In this document: positions 47,370 to 56,151 of the stretch, in pieces
How positions within the stretch are numbered: position 1 is the first letter of the stretch
Layout: each line of letters begins with the position of its first letter
DNA from: Anaerococcus lactolyticus ATCC 51172
Lineage (GTDB): Bacteria; Bacillota; Clostridia; Tissierellales; Peptoniphilaceae
NCBI RefSeq assembly: GCF_000156575.1
Contig: NZ_GG666046.1
Span: forward strand, 1-64,000
DNA: 64,000 nucleotides
Reading direction: 5' to 3'
Notes under the pieces: generated by a model
Told to the model about the DNA's origin: nothing
Databases searched by the model: none
The model's input: the letters and a program-made list of their open reading frames with translations, nothing else
Program-made: the position numbers and the translations under genes

Positions 47370-48153
47370 GTTTGTAGTTTTATCATCAGGATCTTCCGGA
47401 AATTCAGTTTTTATCGAACACGACGGGACAAAAATCTTGGTAGACGCCGGCTTTTCTGGCAGGCAAATCGAAAGGCTCCTCGAAAGTGTAGGCGAATCTG
47501 CCACTAAGCTTGACGGTATATTTTTAACCCACGAACACGCCGACCACGCCAAGGGAGCAGCAGTCCTAGCCAAGAGATTTAAAATCCCACTCTTTGCCAA
47601 CAGGGGCACATGGAAGGCCATCCTTCCCACAACAAAAAATTTTAGCGAAGAGCTCATAGGAGAATTCAAATCCAACGAGTTTTTAAATTTCAAATCAATG
47701 GATATCTATCCCATTTCAACCTACCATGATGCCAATGAGCCGGTAGGTTTTGTGCTTTACTTGGGCAATAAGAAAATCACCCTCCTCACAGATACAGGCA
47801 TGATAGACGACAAAATTGCCTACCAAATCCAAGGCTCTGACATCTACTACCTAGAGGCCAACCACGACCTCGAAGCCCTAAAAATGGGTCCCTATCCCTA
47901 CAACCTAAAACTCAGAGTCATGGGCAAGATGGGCCACTTGTCAAATGATCAGGCAGCAGAAATCTTAGGCGACGCCCTCGAAGGCAGGGGAGAATCGGTC
48001 TTCCTATCCCATTTATCCACCACCAACAACACCGAGGCACTCTCCTTAATCACAGTTGAGACCTACCTAAAAAGCTTGGGACTTGACACAGACAAGGACA
48101 TCAAACTCGAAGTATCCAAAAGATATGAACCATCAAGGAAAGTAATACTATGA
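47362..48153 (+). CDS. walJ: WalJ/YycJ-family metallo-beta-lactamase-fold hydrolase
   Basis: 263 aa. The metal-binding motif HEHADH is at 57-62, with the later ligands in SDIYYLEANHD and KMGHLSNDQA. The start VVLSSGSSGNSVFIE is characteristic of the YycJ/WalJ family, 5'-3' exonuclease-like proteins named from their place in walKR operons. Here no walKR genes are adjacent. Overlaps the preceding and following genes by 8 and 4 bases. Confidence 0.85.
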   Translation: MTKFVVLSSGSSGNSVFIEHDGTKILVDAGFSGRQIERLLESVGESATKLDGIFLTHEHADHAKGAAVLAKRFKIPLFANRGTWKAILPTTKNFSEELIGEFKSNEFLNFKSMDIYPISTYHDANEPVGFVLYLGNKKITLLTDTGMIDDKIAYQIQGSDIYYLEANHDLEALKMGPYPYNLKLRVMGKMGHLSNDQAAEILGDALEGRGESVFLSHLSTTNNTEALSLITVETYLKSLGLDTDKDIKLEVSKRYEPSRKVIL

Positions 48154-48962
48154 CAGACATAAAAGAAATCGAAAAATCCCTCATAAAAAAATACAGGAAA
48201 GAAATCTGGTCTCCCTTCATCAAGGCCATCAAAGAATTTAAGTTAATTGAAGAAGGCGATAGGGTAGGAGTCGCTATATCTGGAGGCAAAGATTCACTAA
48301 TCCTAGCCAAACTCATAGAAGAGCTCCACAAACATGGACCGGTAGACTTTGATGTCGAATACCTCTCAATGGATCCGGGCTATGATGAGGAAAACCTAGA
48401 GCTCCTAAAGAAAAACCTAGCCTACCTACAAATCCCAGGTAAAATCTACGACTCAAGAGTCTTTGACATATCAGAAACACTTGCCGATGGGGGCAATCCT
48501 TGCTACCTCTGTGCGAGGATGAGAAGAGGCTTTCTCTATGCCAAGGCAAAAGAACTCGGCTGCAATAAACTAGCCCTAGGCCACCACCTAAACGACGTCA
48601 TCGAAACCATCATGATAAACGTCCTCTACGCCGGCAACTACAAAACCATGAAGCCAAAACTCACTGCTCAAAACTTTGACGACATGCTCCTCATAAGACC
48701 CCTCTACTATCTGAGAGAAGAAGACATCATCAGGTGGAGAGACTTCGCAGAGCTAAAGGCACTAGACTGTGCCTGCACAGTCACCAAATCAAGCGAATCC
48801 CACACCAGAAAAAAAGTCAAAGACCTCATAGCAGACCTAAAAAAAGACAACCCAAATGTTGAAATGTCAATACTACGCAGCTCGGAAAATGTCAACTGCG
48901 ACATGGTCCTAGCCTATCAAATAAAAGGTGAACACCACACATTCATGGAGGAATTTCAATGA
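48150..48962 (+). CDS. TtcA-like tRNA 2-thiolation PP-loop protein
   Basis: 270 aa. ATP-binding PP-loop SGGKDS from residue 44. CxxC at 118/121 (CYLC) and further cysteines in CACT fit the Fe-S-dependent TtcA group, which thiolates C32 of some tRNAs. ALGHHLNDVIETIMINVLY is another family landmark. A related tRNA thiolase or TilS-like role cannot be excluded. ATGA overlaps join it to walJ upstream and uppP downstream. Confidence 0.78.
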   Translation: MTDIKEIEKSLIKKYRKEIWSPFIKAIKEFKLIEEGDRVGVAISGGKDSLILAKLIEELHKHGPVDFDVEYLSMDPGYDEENLELLKKNLAYLQIPGKIYDSRVFDISETLADGGNPCYLCARMRRGFLYAKAKELGCNKLALGHHLNDVIETIMINVLYAGNYKTMKPKLTAQNFDDMLLIRPLYYLREEDIIRWRDFAELKALDCACTVTKSSESHTRKKVKDLIADLKKDNPNVEMSILRSSENVNCDMVLAYQIKGEHHTFMEEFQ

Positions 48963-49831
48963 TAATCAACCTAATCAAAGTCCTAATCCTATCCCTAGTA
49001 GAAGGCATCACAGAATTTTTGCCAGTCTCATCCACCGGCCACCTCATCCTAGTCAACCAATTTGTAAAACTCGAACCAGAAGGCTTCTCCAACGCCTTCA
49101 ACGTCATCATCCAGCTAGGAGCCATCCTATCAGTAGTAGTCATCTACTTTGAAAAACTAAACCCTTGGGCAAAATCCAAACAAGAACTCCCAAAGAAATA
49201 CAAAGACCTAAACGCCCAATCCAAAGCCTACTACCTAGCCACCCATCCAGACAAAACCACCATCAACTTGTGGCTAAAAGTCATAGTAGGTGTCCTCCCA
49301 GCCATGGTCCTAGGCCTCCTCTTCGATGACCTAATCGACGCCTACCTCTTTAACCCCATCACAGTAGCAGCCATGCTCCTACTTTGGGGTATCATCATAA
49401 TTTTCATCGAAAAGAAAAACAAAACCATCAAATACGACAGCCTAAAAGACGTACCCTACACCACAATCATAATGATAGGCCTCTTCCAATGCCTAGCCAT
49501 GGTCCCAGGCACATCAAGGTCTGCCGCCACCATCATAGGAGCCATGATCCTAGGCCTAAGTAGACCCGCCGCAGCAGAATTCTCCTTCTTCCTAGCCATC
49601 CCAACCATGCTAGGAGCAACCCTACTAAAACTAATAAAAAACCTAGGAGACTTCACCGGAACAGAATGGACACTAATCCTACTAGGCATGATCCTATCAT
49701 TCATAGTAGCCTTCATAGTAATCAAACAATTCCTAGCCTACGTAAAAAAACACGATTTTATACCCTTCGGGATTTATAGAATAATATTAGCAGTAATTGT
49801 GTTTGTTTATTTTTTACTAATAAATAGATAA
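48959..49831 (+). CDS. uppP: Undecaprenyl-diphosphatase
   Basis: 290-aa membrane protein with about eight helices. It recycles the C55 lipid carrier for peptidoglycan and other envelope polymers and confers bacitracin tolerance. Signature regions are LVEGITEFLPVSSTGHLIL near 13-31 and PGTSRSAATIIGAM near 181. RBS GGAGG inside the end of the upstream gene; last gene of the operon. Confidence 0.93.
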   Translation: MIINLIKVLILSLVEGITEFLPVSSTGHLILVNQFVKLEPEGFSNAFNVIIQLGAILSVVVIYFEKLNPWAKSKQELPKKYKDLNAQSKAYYLATHPDKTTINLWLKVIVGVLPAMVLGLLFDDLIDAYLFNPITVAAMLLLWGIIIIFIEKKNKTIKYDSLKDVPYTTIIMIGLFQCLAMVPGTSRSAATIIGAMILGLSRPAAAEFSFFLAIPTMLGATLLKLIKNLGDFTGTEWTLILLGMILSFIVAFIVIKQFLAYVKKHDFIPFGIYRIILAVIVFVYFLLINR

Positions 49832-49850
49832 TATAGAAAAAATAAAATAC

Positions 49851-49990
49851 TTGTAAAACAAGGAAAAAAACATATAATGATAACAAGAGAAGCCACCTCA
49901 AAAAAAGCTCTTGGACAAACCAAGATAGAGATATTGGAAGATTCTCAATTAGAATCAAAAAAGACGGTAGTTGCAGCTACCGTCTTTTTG
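49851..49990 (+). ncRNA. Antitoxin RNA (RNA II-like) of Fst-type locus 3
   Basis: Promoter TTGTAA (49851-49856), 16 bases, TATAAT (49873-49878); predicted RNA from about 49885 to the terminator GACGGTAG/CTACCGTC (49969-49990 region) shared with the convergent toxin. It contains CCACCTC, complementary to the toxin ribosome-binding site GGAGGTG, and AGATATTGGAA, which is repeated in the toxin start region (about 50080-50090). Confidence 0.65.
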
Positions 49991-49991
49991 T

Positions 49992-50099
49992 TTACTTACC
50001 TTTGCAATCATTTTCTAAATATTTTTCGATATATATCACTATAATCGCAACCAGTAAGGGGAAAAATAAATTTCCCAAAAGATATTGGAATATCTCCAT
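49992..50099 (-). CDS. Fst-like type I toxin peptide, locus 3
   Basis: 35 aa, RBS AAAGGAGGTG. One hydrophobic helix (LLGNLFFPLLVAIIVIYI) followed by EKYLENDCKGK. Less similar to loci 1 and 2 but with the same size, charge pattern and gene arrangement. The mRNA has a TATAAT -10 (minus strand, near 50133-50138) and a hairpin CTCCT-AACAA-AGGAG that buries the Shine-Dalgarno itself. Confidence 0.65.
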   Translation of the reverse strand: MEIFQYLLGNLFFPLLVAIIVIYIEKYLENDCKGK

Positions 50100-50187
50100 T
50101 AAAATCACCTCCTTTGTTAGGAGACAATTATATTATATCATATCAGATTATAAAAAAGTTAAAGTCAATTTAAATTTATATCCAGCA

Positions 50188-50900
50188 ATGTTTGGCTTTG
50201 CCAAACATTGCTAGATGAGAGTTATTTTTTTGATTTAAGTGTGACAAGACTCCTATACGATAATTATTTTATATACATGGCAAGAGGCTTCTCCACTTCG
50301 GTCGAAGCGAGGGGACGAGGTCTCTTAACTACCACAGCGTCATTCCGAGGAACATCGTGACGAGGAATCTCATAACTTAGAAATATGTATATACGAAGAG
50401 TTAAAAAAACACAAGACCAAAAATTTTTGTAAATGAAGGAGGCGTTAAGAAATTTGATTGTTTGAGCGATAGCGAGTTATCAAATTTTAGCCGACTGAAT
50501 GTCAAAAAAGTTAGAAGCTAGTCCAACTTGAACGAAGGCACCCCTATATTAATAGTTTGCCGAAGGCAAACACAATATCCCCCGAGAGGACATAAAAGCC
50601 CCTTGATTTGGGGCTTTTATGCCGAAAACGTAGTGCGGGAGCACGGAGAAGTTTGCGAAGCAAACGGGTTTTCGGTCGCCCGGAGGGTGTAAGTCTCCAC
50701 GAGCCGACGGGCTTGCCGGGGGTGTAAGGGGGAAACAGATGAGGGAACAGCCTGCCCTAGCGGCCGAGAGCGACGAAACGTTCCCTAGGGTTTCCCCCTT
50801 AGAACGGAGCAGTCATGTAAATGACTGAGAAAATATAGATGATACAGTTAATCTCGGATTAACAAAAAGAAAGGATGATTCAATCTCGGATTGAAAGGAA
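50188..50900. repeat. Modular palindromic non-coding element, copy 1
   Basis: About 700 non-coding bases built from hairpin modules: GCAATGTTTGG/CCAAACATTGC; AAAAGCCCC/GGGGCTTTT; a branched palindrome from GCCGAAAAC to GTTTTCGG enclosing GTGC/GCAC and GTTTGCGAAGCAAAC; the micro-hairpin at 50694-50714; a long GGGGGAAAC/GTTTCCCCC stem; CAGTCAT/ATGACTG (50818-50836); and two ATCTCGGAT hairpins. Most of 50205-50825 is the approximate reverse complement of 52308-52750, on the far side of the next two genes. Open frames in it are not convincing. Confidence 0.7.
50847..50895. promoter_or_regulatory. ATCTCGGAT hairpin pair upstream of the sigma-like gene
   Basis: GTTAATCTCGGATTAAC (50847-50863) and TTCAATCTCGGATTGAA (50879-50895), centres 32 bases apart. 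The stem ends differ but stay paired while ATC-TCG-GAT is constant. Equivalent pairs lie before other genes in the window. Confidence 0.6.
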
Positions 50901-51001
50901 TTTTTATTATTAAGACCCTTTTAGCCAATTAAACTTTTTTAAAATTTTATATTATCATTGATTTAGTCTCGAGATGAATTTTATGAAATGAGGATATTTT
51001 T

Positions 51002-51505
51002 ATGATTAATATAAACAAAGCAGAGAGGATTATGGGGGATTATATGCCTTTGATCCTTGCCACTGTTAGAAGATTTGACGCTTTTGAGAGAGAAGAAGCT
51101 ATTGATGAGGCTAAGATGGTCTTAGTAGAGGCGATTGTCTCCTATGATGAGGATAAGGGCACCTTTGGCAACCATTTGAAGCACAGGCTTAATTACTATT
51201 TTTGGGACAAGGCGAAGAAGCCTCGACCTACTTCCCTTGACATAGTGACCGAGAAGGGACAAAGTCTCGTGGATAATTTGATAAGCGATGATGACATCGA
51301 GGATGATTTTTTCACCAAAGAAGCCTACAAGGACTTGTATGCTAATATTAAAAAGCTTGATAGGAAGGATGTAGTAATCATCAAATTGAAATATTGGGAA
51401 AGACTCTCCGACAAAAAAATCGCCGAGCTCATAGGCCTTTCATCAAAAACTGTGAGAAATAGACACTCTCTAGCACTCAAAAAATTGAGAAAAATGATGG
51501 AATAA
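51002..51505 (+). CDS. Sigma-70-like RNA polymerase sigma factor
   Basis: 167 aa, RBS GAGGA. Residues 10-70 resemble region 2 (EEAIDEAKMVLVEAIVSYD, then GTFGNHLKHRLNYYFWD). The C terminus is a region 4 helix-turn-helix (LSDKKIAELIGLSSKTVRNRHS, about 136-157) ending KKLRKMME. No ECF-type anti-sigma gene follows. It is adjacent to a ComK-like gene, suggesting a regulatory pair, and both are flanked by related inverted repeats. Confidence 0.8.
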   Translation: MININKAERIMGDYMPLILATVRRFDAFEREEAIDEAKMVLVEAIVSYDEDKGTFGNHLKHRLNYYFWDKAKKPRPTSLDIVTEKGQSLVDNLISDDDIEDDFFTKEAYKDLYANIKKLDRKDVVIIKLKYWERLSDKKIAELIGLSSKTVRNRHSLALKKLRKMME

Positions 51506-51650
51506 GGTCTTTGCTAAAAATATTTTAGCCTTGTGATCAAAAAGCCTAAAAGGCTTTTAGCAAAATTTCTTCAAAACCCTTGCCAGGATTTTGTTTTCGA
51601 TGTACAATACAAGTACATTAAAAGTCCAAATAGACATGAAAGGAGAAAGT

Positions 51651-52148
51651 ATGTTCACAGATATAATTGCAATCATGCCCGAACAAGTTAAGGGCAAGGG
51701 AATATATTCACGCATCTACAAGGAAGACGAATCAATCTTGGATCAGAGAACGCCGGCCCTCTTCCTAAAAAACCTCTACGAGGAAAAAGGCAAGAGCAAA
51801 AAGCAGATGGACAAGAAAATCAAGGCGACCTACCAAATCTACCGTAACATCCCCTACGTCATAGACGCCAACCAGGTATTTTTCCCATTCAAAATCAGAA
51901 ACACCCCCTTCGCAGAAAACAACCGAGCCTTTATCAACGTCAAATACGTCAGCAAAATCAAAGACACCACCATAGTCCTAGTCTCAGGCGAAGAAATCCA
52001 GACCCTAAGCAACAACAAATCCCTAATCCAAAACCGAAACCTAGCCAAAGCCCTCCACCTAGAAGAAATCCTAGTAAAAACCCTAGAAAGAGAATCCAGC
52101 ATGAGATATGTTATGGCGTATTTACGAAAAGAGGGTTATCCGAGATAA
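51651..52148 (+). CDS. ComK-like regulator
   Basis: 165 aa using ATG 51651, preceded by AAAGGAG; an upstream in-frame start would put the ribosome-binding site inside the gene. The layout DQRTPALFLKNLYEEKGKS, then IPYVIDANQVFFPFKIRN, then AFINVKYVSKI resembles ComK, the competence transcription factor of Bacillus (basic middle, P-x-x-F core). Similarity is by eye only; another small DNA-binding family is possible. It lies 145 bases after the sigma-like gene with no clear terminator between. Confidence 0.5.
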   Translation: MFTDIIAIMPEQVKGKGIYSRIYKEDESILDQRTPALFLKNLYEEKGKSKKQMDKKIKATYQIYRNIPYVIDANQVFFPFKIRNTPFAENNRAFINVKYVSKIKDTTIVLVSGEEIQTLSNNKSLIQNRNLAKALHLEEILVKTLERESSMRYVMAYLRKEGYPR

Positions 52149-52280
52149 CATATCTTTTTTTTAATTTCGTCCGAGACGAAACAATCTTTTCTTTATTATT
52201 AAATAATTATTTTATATCTATAATGACTATTTTATTTACAGTTGAATCCATCTTTATATGATAAGTGTTTCTTTATAAAT

Positions 52281-53110
52281 AAAAGTATTATTCCACTTAC
52301 AGTTGAATCTTCGTTCCAAGGGGGAAACCCTAGGGAACGTTTCGCACGTTCCCTCATCTGTTTCCCCCTTACACCCCCATTCCGTTACACCCTCCGGGCG
52401 ACCCCTCTCGGGGGACAATGTGTTTGCCTTCGGCAAACTATTAATATAGAGGTGCCTTCGTTCAAGTTGGACTAGCTTCTAACTTTTTTGACATTCAGTC
52501 GGCTAAAATTTGATAACTCGCTAACGCTCAAACAATCAAATTTTTTTAACGCCTCCTTCATTTACAAAAATACAAGGTCTTAAGTTTTTAATTCTCCGTA
52601 CATACATAACCTTAAGTTATGAGATCCCTCGTTTCGACCGAGCGAAGCGAGTGGAGAAATCTCTTGTCACCTTTATAAAATAAATATGGTTTAGGTGTCT
52701 AGTAACACTTAAATCAAAAAAATAACTCCCATTTAGCAATGTTTGGCGAAAGCCAAACGAGCCTTGCTGCACTGAAACCTCGAGAAAAAATCTCCACTCT
52801 GTCGGGTAAAGATTTCTAATCAAGAAGCCCGTTAAGAAAATCGCTTGTCTGAGCGAAGCGAGTTTGCGATTTTTAGGGCTTCGCAGATTAGAAATCAGTG
52901 GGGAGTTACACCAACTAATACAAGGATGTTCTCTCTACACAAAAAAGCTTGCCGAAAAGGCAAGCTTCTTTATTCGCCCTCCGCTAAGGAGCCGTCTGGG
53001 GGTGTAAGGAAAGGGAGGGTTCGGGAGGGAAGCGTTGAGGGACCATACGGAAGGTCCCTTAGCGTCCCTCCCGATTACGGAGATTCAACTGTAAGTAGAA
53101 TAATACTTTT
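52281..53110. mobile_element. Non-coding element with 30-bp terminal inverted repeats, copy 2
   Basis: The 30 bases at 52281-52310 (AAAAGTATTATTCCACTTAC then AGTTGAATCT) match the reverse complement of 53081-53110 at 29 of 30 positions. Between them are hairpin modules shared with copies 1 and 3, arranged roughly symmetrically: inverted GTTCCC and TTTCCCCCTTACACC modules on the left, their counterparts on the right, and a central block GCAATGTTTGGCGAAAGCC...AAAGATTTCTAATC. No transposase is encoded, as in a MITE. A half copy of the terminal repeat (TTACAGTTGAATC) also lies at 52238-52250. Target-site duplications were not clear. Confidence 0.65.
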
Positions 53111-53583
53111 AAAAATCAAAAAAATATTTATATTATAAAGAAAGATAATTCAATCTCGGATTGAAAGGCTAAGGAACGTAATCTTTTTACAATCAATGCT
53201 CCTATTCGTCGCATCGCTTGTAAAAAATTACATAAGGTTTTTCAAAAATTTCTGCTGCGGTGCTTTGCACCTTGAGAAATTTTGAAAACCGTAAAAACTT
53301 TAATTTCAAAGTTTTTACTACCATTAAATCTCGGATTGAAAAAAAGAAAATAACTTATCTTGGATAAGAAAAAAAGTAATAGTATAATAAGTGTAATCTT
53401 ACAAAATCCCATTTAAAAAAAACTTTTAATCCCACCCAAAACAAAATAAAAATGGTGAGGGAGGGGGCAGGGGCCTTCACAAAAGGACTCCACACCTGGT
53501 GTGGAAAGAGAAATGAATTGTGTAGAAAAATTGTAGATATATTTGCTGAAAATTTAGAAATATTTACAAATTGCATAAATGTG
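53111..53583. other. Intergenic region with three ATCTCGGAT hairpins
   Basis: Hairpins at 53148-53164, 53324-53340 and 53354-53368 (the last two centres 29 bases apart). A palindrome CCACACCTGGTGTGG near 53491-53505 could be an operator. No gene is seen. Confidence 0.5.
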
Positions 53584-53612
53584 TTGACAATGTGGAGAAA
53601 CTATTGTAAGAT
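53584..53612 (+). promoter_or_regulatory. Promoter of the 412-aa surface protein gene
   Basis: TTGACA (53584-53589), 17 bases, TAAGAT (53607-53612). With RBS AAAGGAG it suggests strong expression. Confidence 0.75.
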
Positions 53613-53680
53613 TATAAATGTAAAGTGAGTACACTAAGTACAAAACAAATTTCAAAGAAATTCAAAGGAGAATTATAATT

Positions 53681-54919
53681 ATGAAAATGAATAAATTAGC
53701 AGCAGGTGCTCTAGCACTAGCTCTAGGTCTTGGTGCAGTTGCTCCAGCAGTAGCATCAGAACACGGAACAAAATTAGTAGAAGTTAACTACAATGAAAGA
53801 TTAGCAGAAGCTCAAAAATACTTCGCACAAAGAGAAGATGCTAGAAAGAAATCAGCAGCAGCTAAAGAAAGATACGAAGCAGCTAAAAAAGCTCAAGAAA
53901 AAGCAGAAAAGAAATACAAAGACCTTGATGAAGATAAACCAGGTTCTGGATCAGAAACATCTGATGTCATTCAAGCTAAACTTGATGGAGATAATGGCTT
54001 AAAAGCTAAAGCAGCAAAAGCAATAAAAGATTATGCTGATGCTCAAGATGGATTTAAAAAAGGTACAAAACAACAATCTGATGTTGATACAGCTAAAAAA
54101 GCTTATGATGAAGCAGTAAAAGCATTAGATGAAGCTCTTACAAAATTAGGTGAAGCTAAGAGAAAAGAAGCTGAAAATGCTCCAGATCTTGACAAAAACA
54201 AATTAGGTCCTAAAGCTCAAGCTTTCGTTGACCTTGATCATGCTAACCAAGAATTAAGATTAGCATACAAAGCATACGGCGAAGCTCTTGATAAAGAAGC
54301 TGTACTTTCTAAAAAATTCAAAGATACAATGGATGATTTAAAAACAGCAGCAGAACTTGTAAACAAAGTTGTTACAATTGAAGGATCAAAAATCGTTGTT
54401 AAAGATGGTAAAACAGATGCTAAAAAATCAGTAGCAGAAGCTGTTAAAGCTCTTAAAGCATCTATCGATGACAACAAAGCAGCAGTTAAATCAGCTGAAT
54501 TCCTACTTCAAAACGCTCCAAAATCAGTTGCTAAAGTAAAAGCTAAACTTGAAGCTCAAATCGTTAAAGCTAAAGCAGCTATCACAAAAGGTGAAGCAGC
54601 TCTTGCAAAAGTAGAAAAGAAAATGGCTTTCATCGCTACAGCATACGCTGCTGAAGATGATGTAAAAGTAGAAGATCTTGAAGCTCTTACAAAAGAAAAC
54701 AAAGAATCAGCTTCTGACATCAACAACACAATCAAAGAAAACGAAAAAGAACAACCAGCTGTTGAAGAAGAAAAGAAACCAGAAGAAAAGAAACCAGAAG
54801 AAAACAAACCAGCTAGAAAAGCAGGCAAAAACGCTAAAACTGGTATCGCTGGCATCGCAGGCGTTGCTGGTATCCTAGCAGCAGCTTCAGTTGCATACGC
54901 AGCAAGCAAAAGAGACTAA
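53681..54919 (+). CDS. Secreted helical surface protein with KTG-type sorting signal
   Basis: 412 aa. Signal peptide 1-25 (APAVA). Most of the protein is Ala/Lys/Glu coiled coil. Residues about 261-315 carry the shared helical-hairpin module (DDNKAAVKSAEFLLQNAPKS, then VAKVKAKLEAQI) found in five neighbouring proteins. A Pro/Glu/Lys spacer (about 365-385) precedes the C-terminal NAKTG-IAGIAGVAG, a hydrophobic helix and SKRD. The tail is organised like an LPXTG signal, but LP is replaced by NA. Codon use is strongly biased to GCT/GCA and AAA. A terminator follows. Confidence 0.8.
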   Translation: MKMNKLAAGALALALGLGAVAPAVASEHGTKLVEVNYNERLAEAQKYFAQREDARKKSAAAKERYEAAKKAQEKAEKKYKDLDEDKPGSGSETSDVIQAKLDGDNGLKAKAAKAIKDYADAQDGFKKGTKQQSDVDTAKKAYDEAVKALDEALTKLGEAKRKEAENAPDLDKNKLGPKAQAFVDLDHANQELRLAYKAYGEALDKEAVLSKKFKDTMDDLKTAAELVNKVVTIEGSKIVVKDGKTDAKKSVAEAVKALKASIDDNKAAVKSAEFLLQNAPKSVAKVKAKLEAQIVKAKAAITKGEAALAKVEKKMAFIATAYAAEDDVKVEDLEALTKENKESASDINNTIKENEKEQPAVEEEKKPEEKKPEENKPARKAGKNAKTGIAGIAGVAGILAAASVAYAASKRD

Positions 54920-55092
54920 TCACAGACTCTAAAGGAAGGACCAAATTAAGAGTGCACTCTTAGGTCCAACCAAAAAATAAAATACCCGGGTACTCACTTG
55001 ACAAAAACCTTCCTTTTGATAAAGGGAGGTTTTTTTATTCCACTAAAACTTAATTATTTTCTTTTTTTCTAAAATGTATTTTATCTTAAAAT
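54920..55092 (+). terminator. Terminator region of the 412-aa protein gene
   Basis: ACCTTCCTTT/AAAGGGAGGT stem with T run at about 55006-55036. The rest is AT-rich without features. Confidence 0.75.
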
Positions 55093-56035
55093 GTTCTAGG
55101 TCATTTACATGACCCCTCCGTTAATAGGGGGAACCCAAGGGGGCGGCAGATGCCCCCTCACTGGTTCCCCCTAAGACCCCCTTACGCTACACCCCTGACT
55201 GCTCCTTAGCGGAGTGCGAAACAGGAAGATTTCCTTCGGAAATCTTCTTTTTGTAGGGTTTGCGACTTCGTTTTTGTTTACGTATTTTTCTGACTTTTTA
55301 AAATCCCAAGCCTCCTAAAAATTGCAATCTAGTCTGACTTTTGACTTGCTTTTGAATATTAGTTCACAGTAGTTACTGCATTTCTAATTGTAAAGAGCTG
55401 TCAGTGCAATTTTCTTAACGGATGCTTGGGATTTTAAAAGACAAGGTCTTAAGATTAAAAACTTCTTCGTATATGAATATCCTTAAGTTATGAGATTCCT
55501 CGTCACGATGTTCCTCGGAATGGTGCTGTGGGAGTTAAGAGACCTCGTCCCCTCGCTTCGACCGAAGTGGAGAAGCCTCTGGCAATGTGTATAAAATAAT
55601 TATAGTATAGGAATCTTGTTATACTTGAATCTAAAACATAATACTCATCTAGCAATGTTTGGCGAAAGCCAAACGAGCCTTGCTGCACTGAAACCTCGAG
55701 AAAAAATCTCCACTTTGTCGAGCAAAGATTTCTAATCAAGGGTTGCGTTAAGAAAACTGATTGTTTGAGCGTAAGCGAGTTATCAGTTTTTAGCAACCCG
55801 ACGATTAGAAATCAGTTAGAATATACAACAACTAATACGAAGCCATTCTCCATAAAAAAGAAGCTTGCCGAAAAGGCAAGCTACATTATTCGCACCCCGC
55901 TAAGGGGCCGCTCGGGGGTGTAACGGTGAGGGGGTGCAAGGGGGAGCCCGATGAGGGACCCTGCGGAAGGTCCCTTGGGGCTCCCCCTTTGAACGGAGCA
56001 GTTATGTAGATGACTGAAAAAAATTATAAGATAGA
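55093..56035. repeat. Modular palindromic non-coding element, copy 3
   Basis: About 940 bases in the same modular style. The ends are imperfect inverted repeats (GGTCATTTACATGACCCCTC near 55099-55118 against CAGTTATGTAGATGACTG near 55999-56016). The centre shares GCAATGTTTGGCGAAAGCC, AAAGATTTCTAATC and AAGCTTGCCGAAAAGGCAAG with copy 2. The block near 55480-55600 is inverted relative to copy 1 (50260-50390). No gene; a 97-codon frame on the minus strand is an artefact of the repeat. Confidence 0.65.
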
Positions 56036-56039
56036 TATT

Positions 56040-56085
56040 CTATCTCGGATAGACCAAAAAAAGATGATAATTTATCTCGGATAAA
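56040..56085. promoter_or_regulatory. ATCTCGGAT hairpin pair upstream of the 264-aa protein gene
   Basis: CTATCTCGGATAG (56040-56052) and TTTATCTCGGATAAA (56071-56085), centres 32 bases apart as in the 50.85 kb pair. Confidence 0.6.
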
Positions 56086-56151
56086 AAAATCTAAATGGTA
56101 TAGTATTACTAACAAATAGTTGATTATATTGTATAACGGAAAGGATTTGTT

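Noticed and set aside
52845-53138. 97-codon frame inside the element with terminal inverted repeats
   Set aside because: It spans several hairpin modules, is not preserved in the related copy at 55-56 kb and has no ribosome-binding site.
55503-55796. 97-codon minus-strand frame in the third palindromic element
   Set aside because: Built from the same repeat modules as copy 2, where a similar frame is broken; non-coding repeat is the better explanation.
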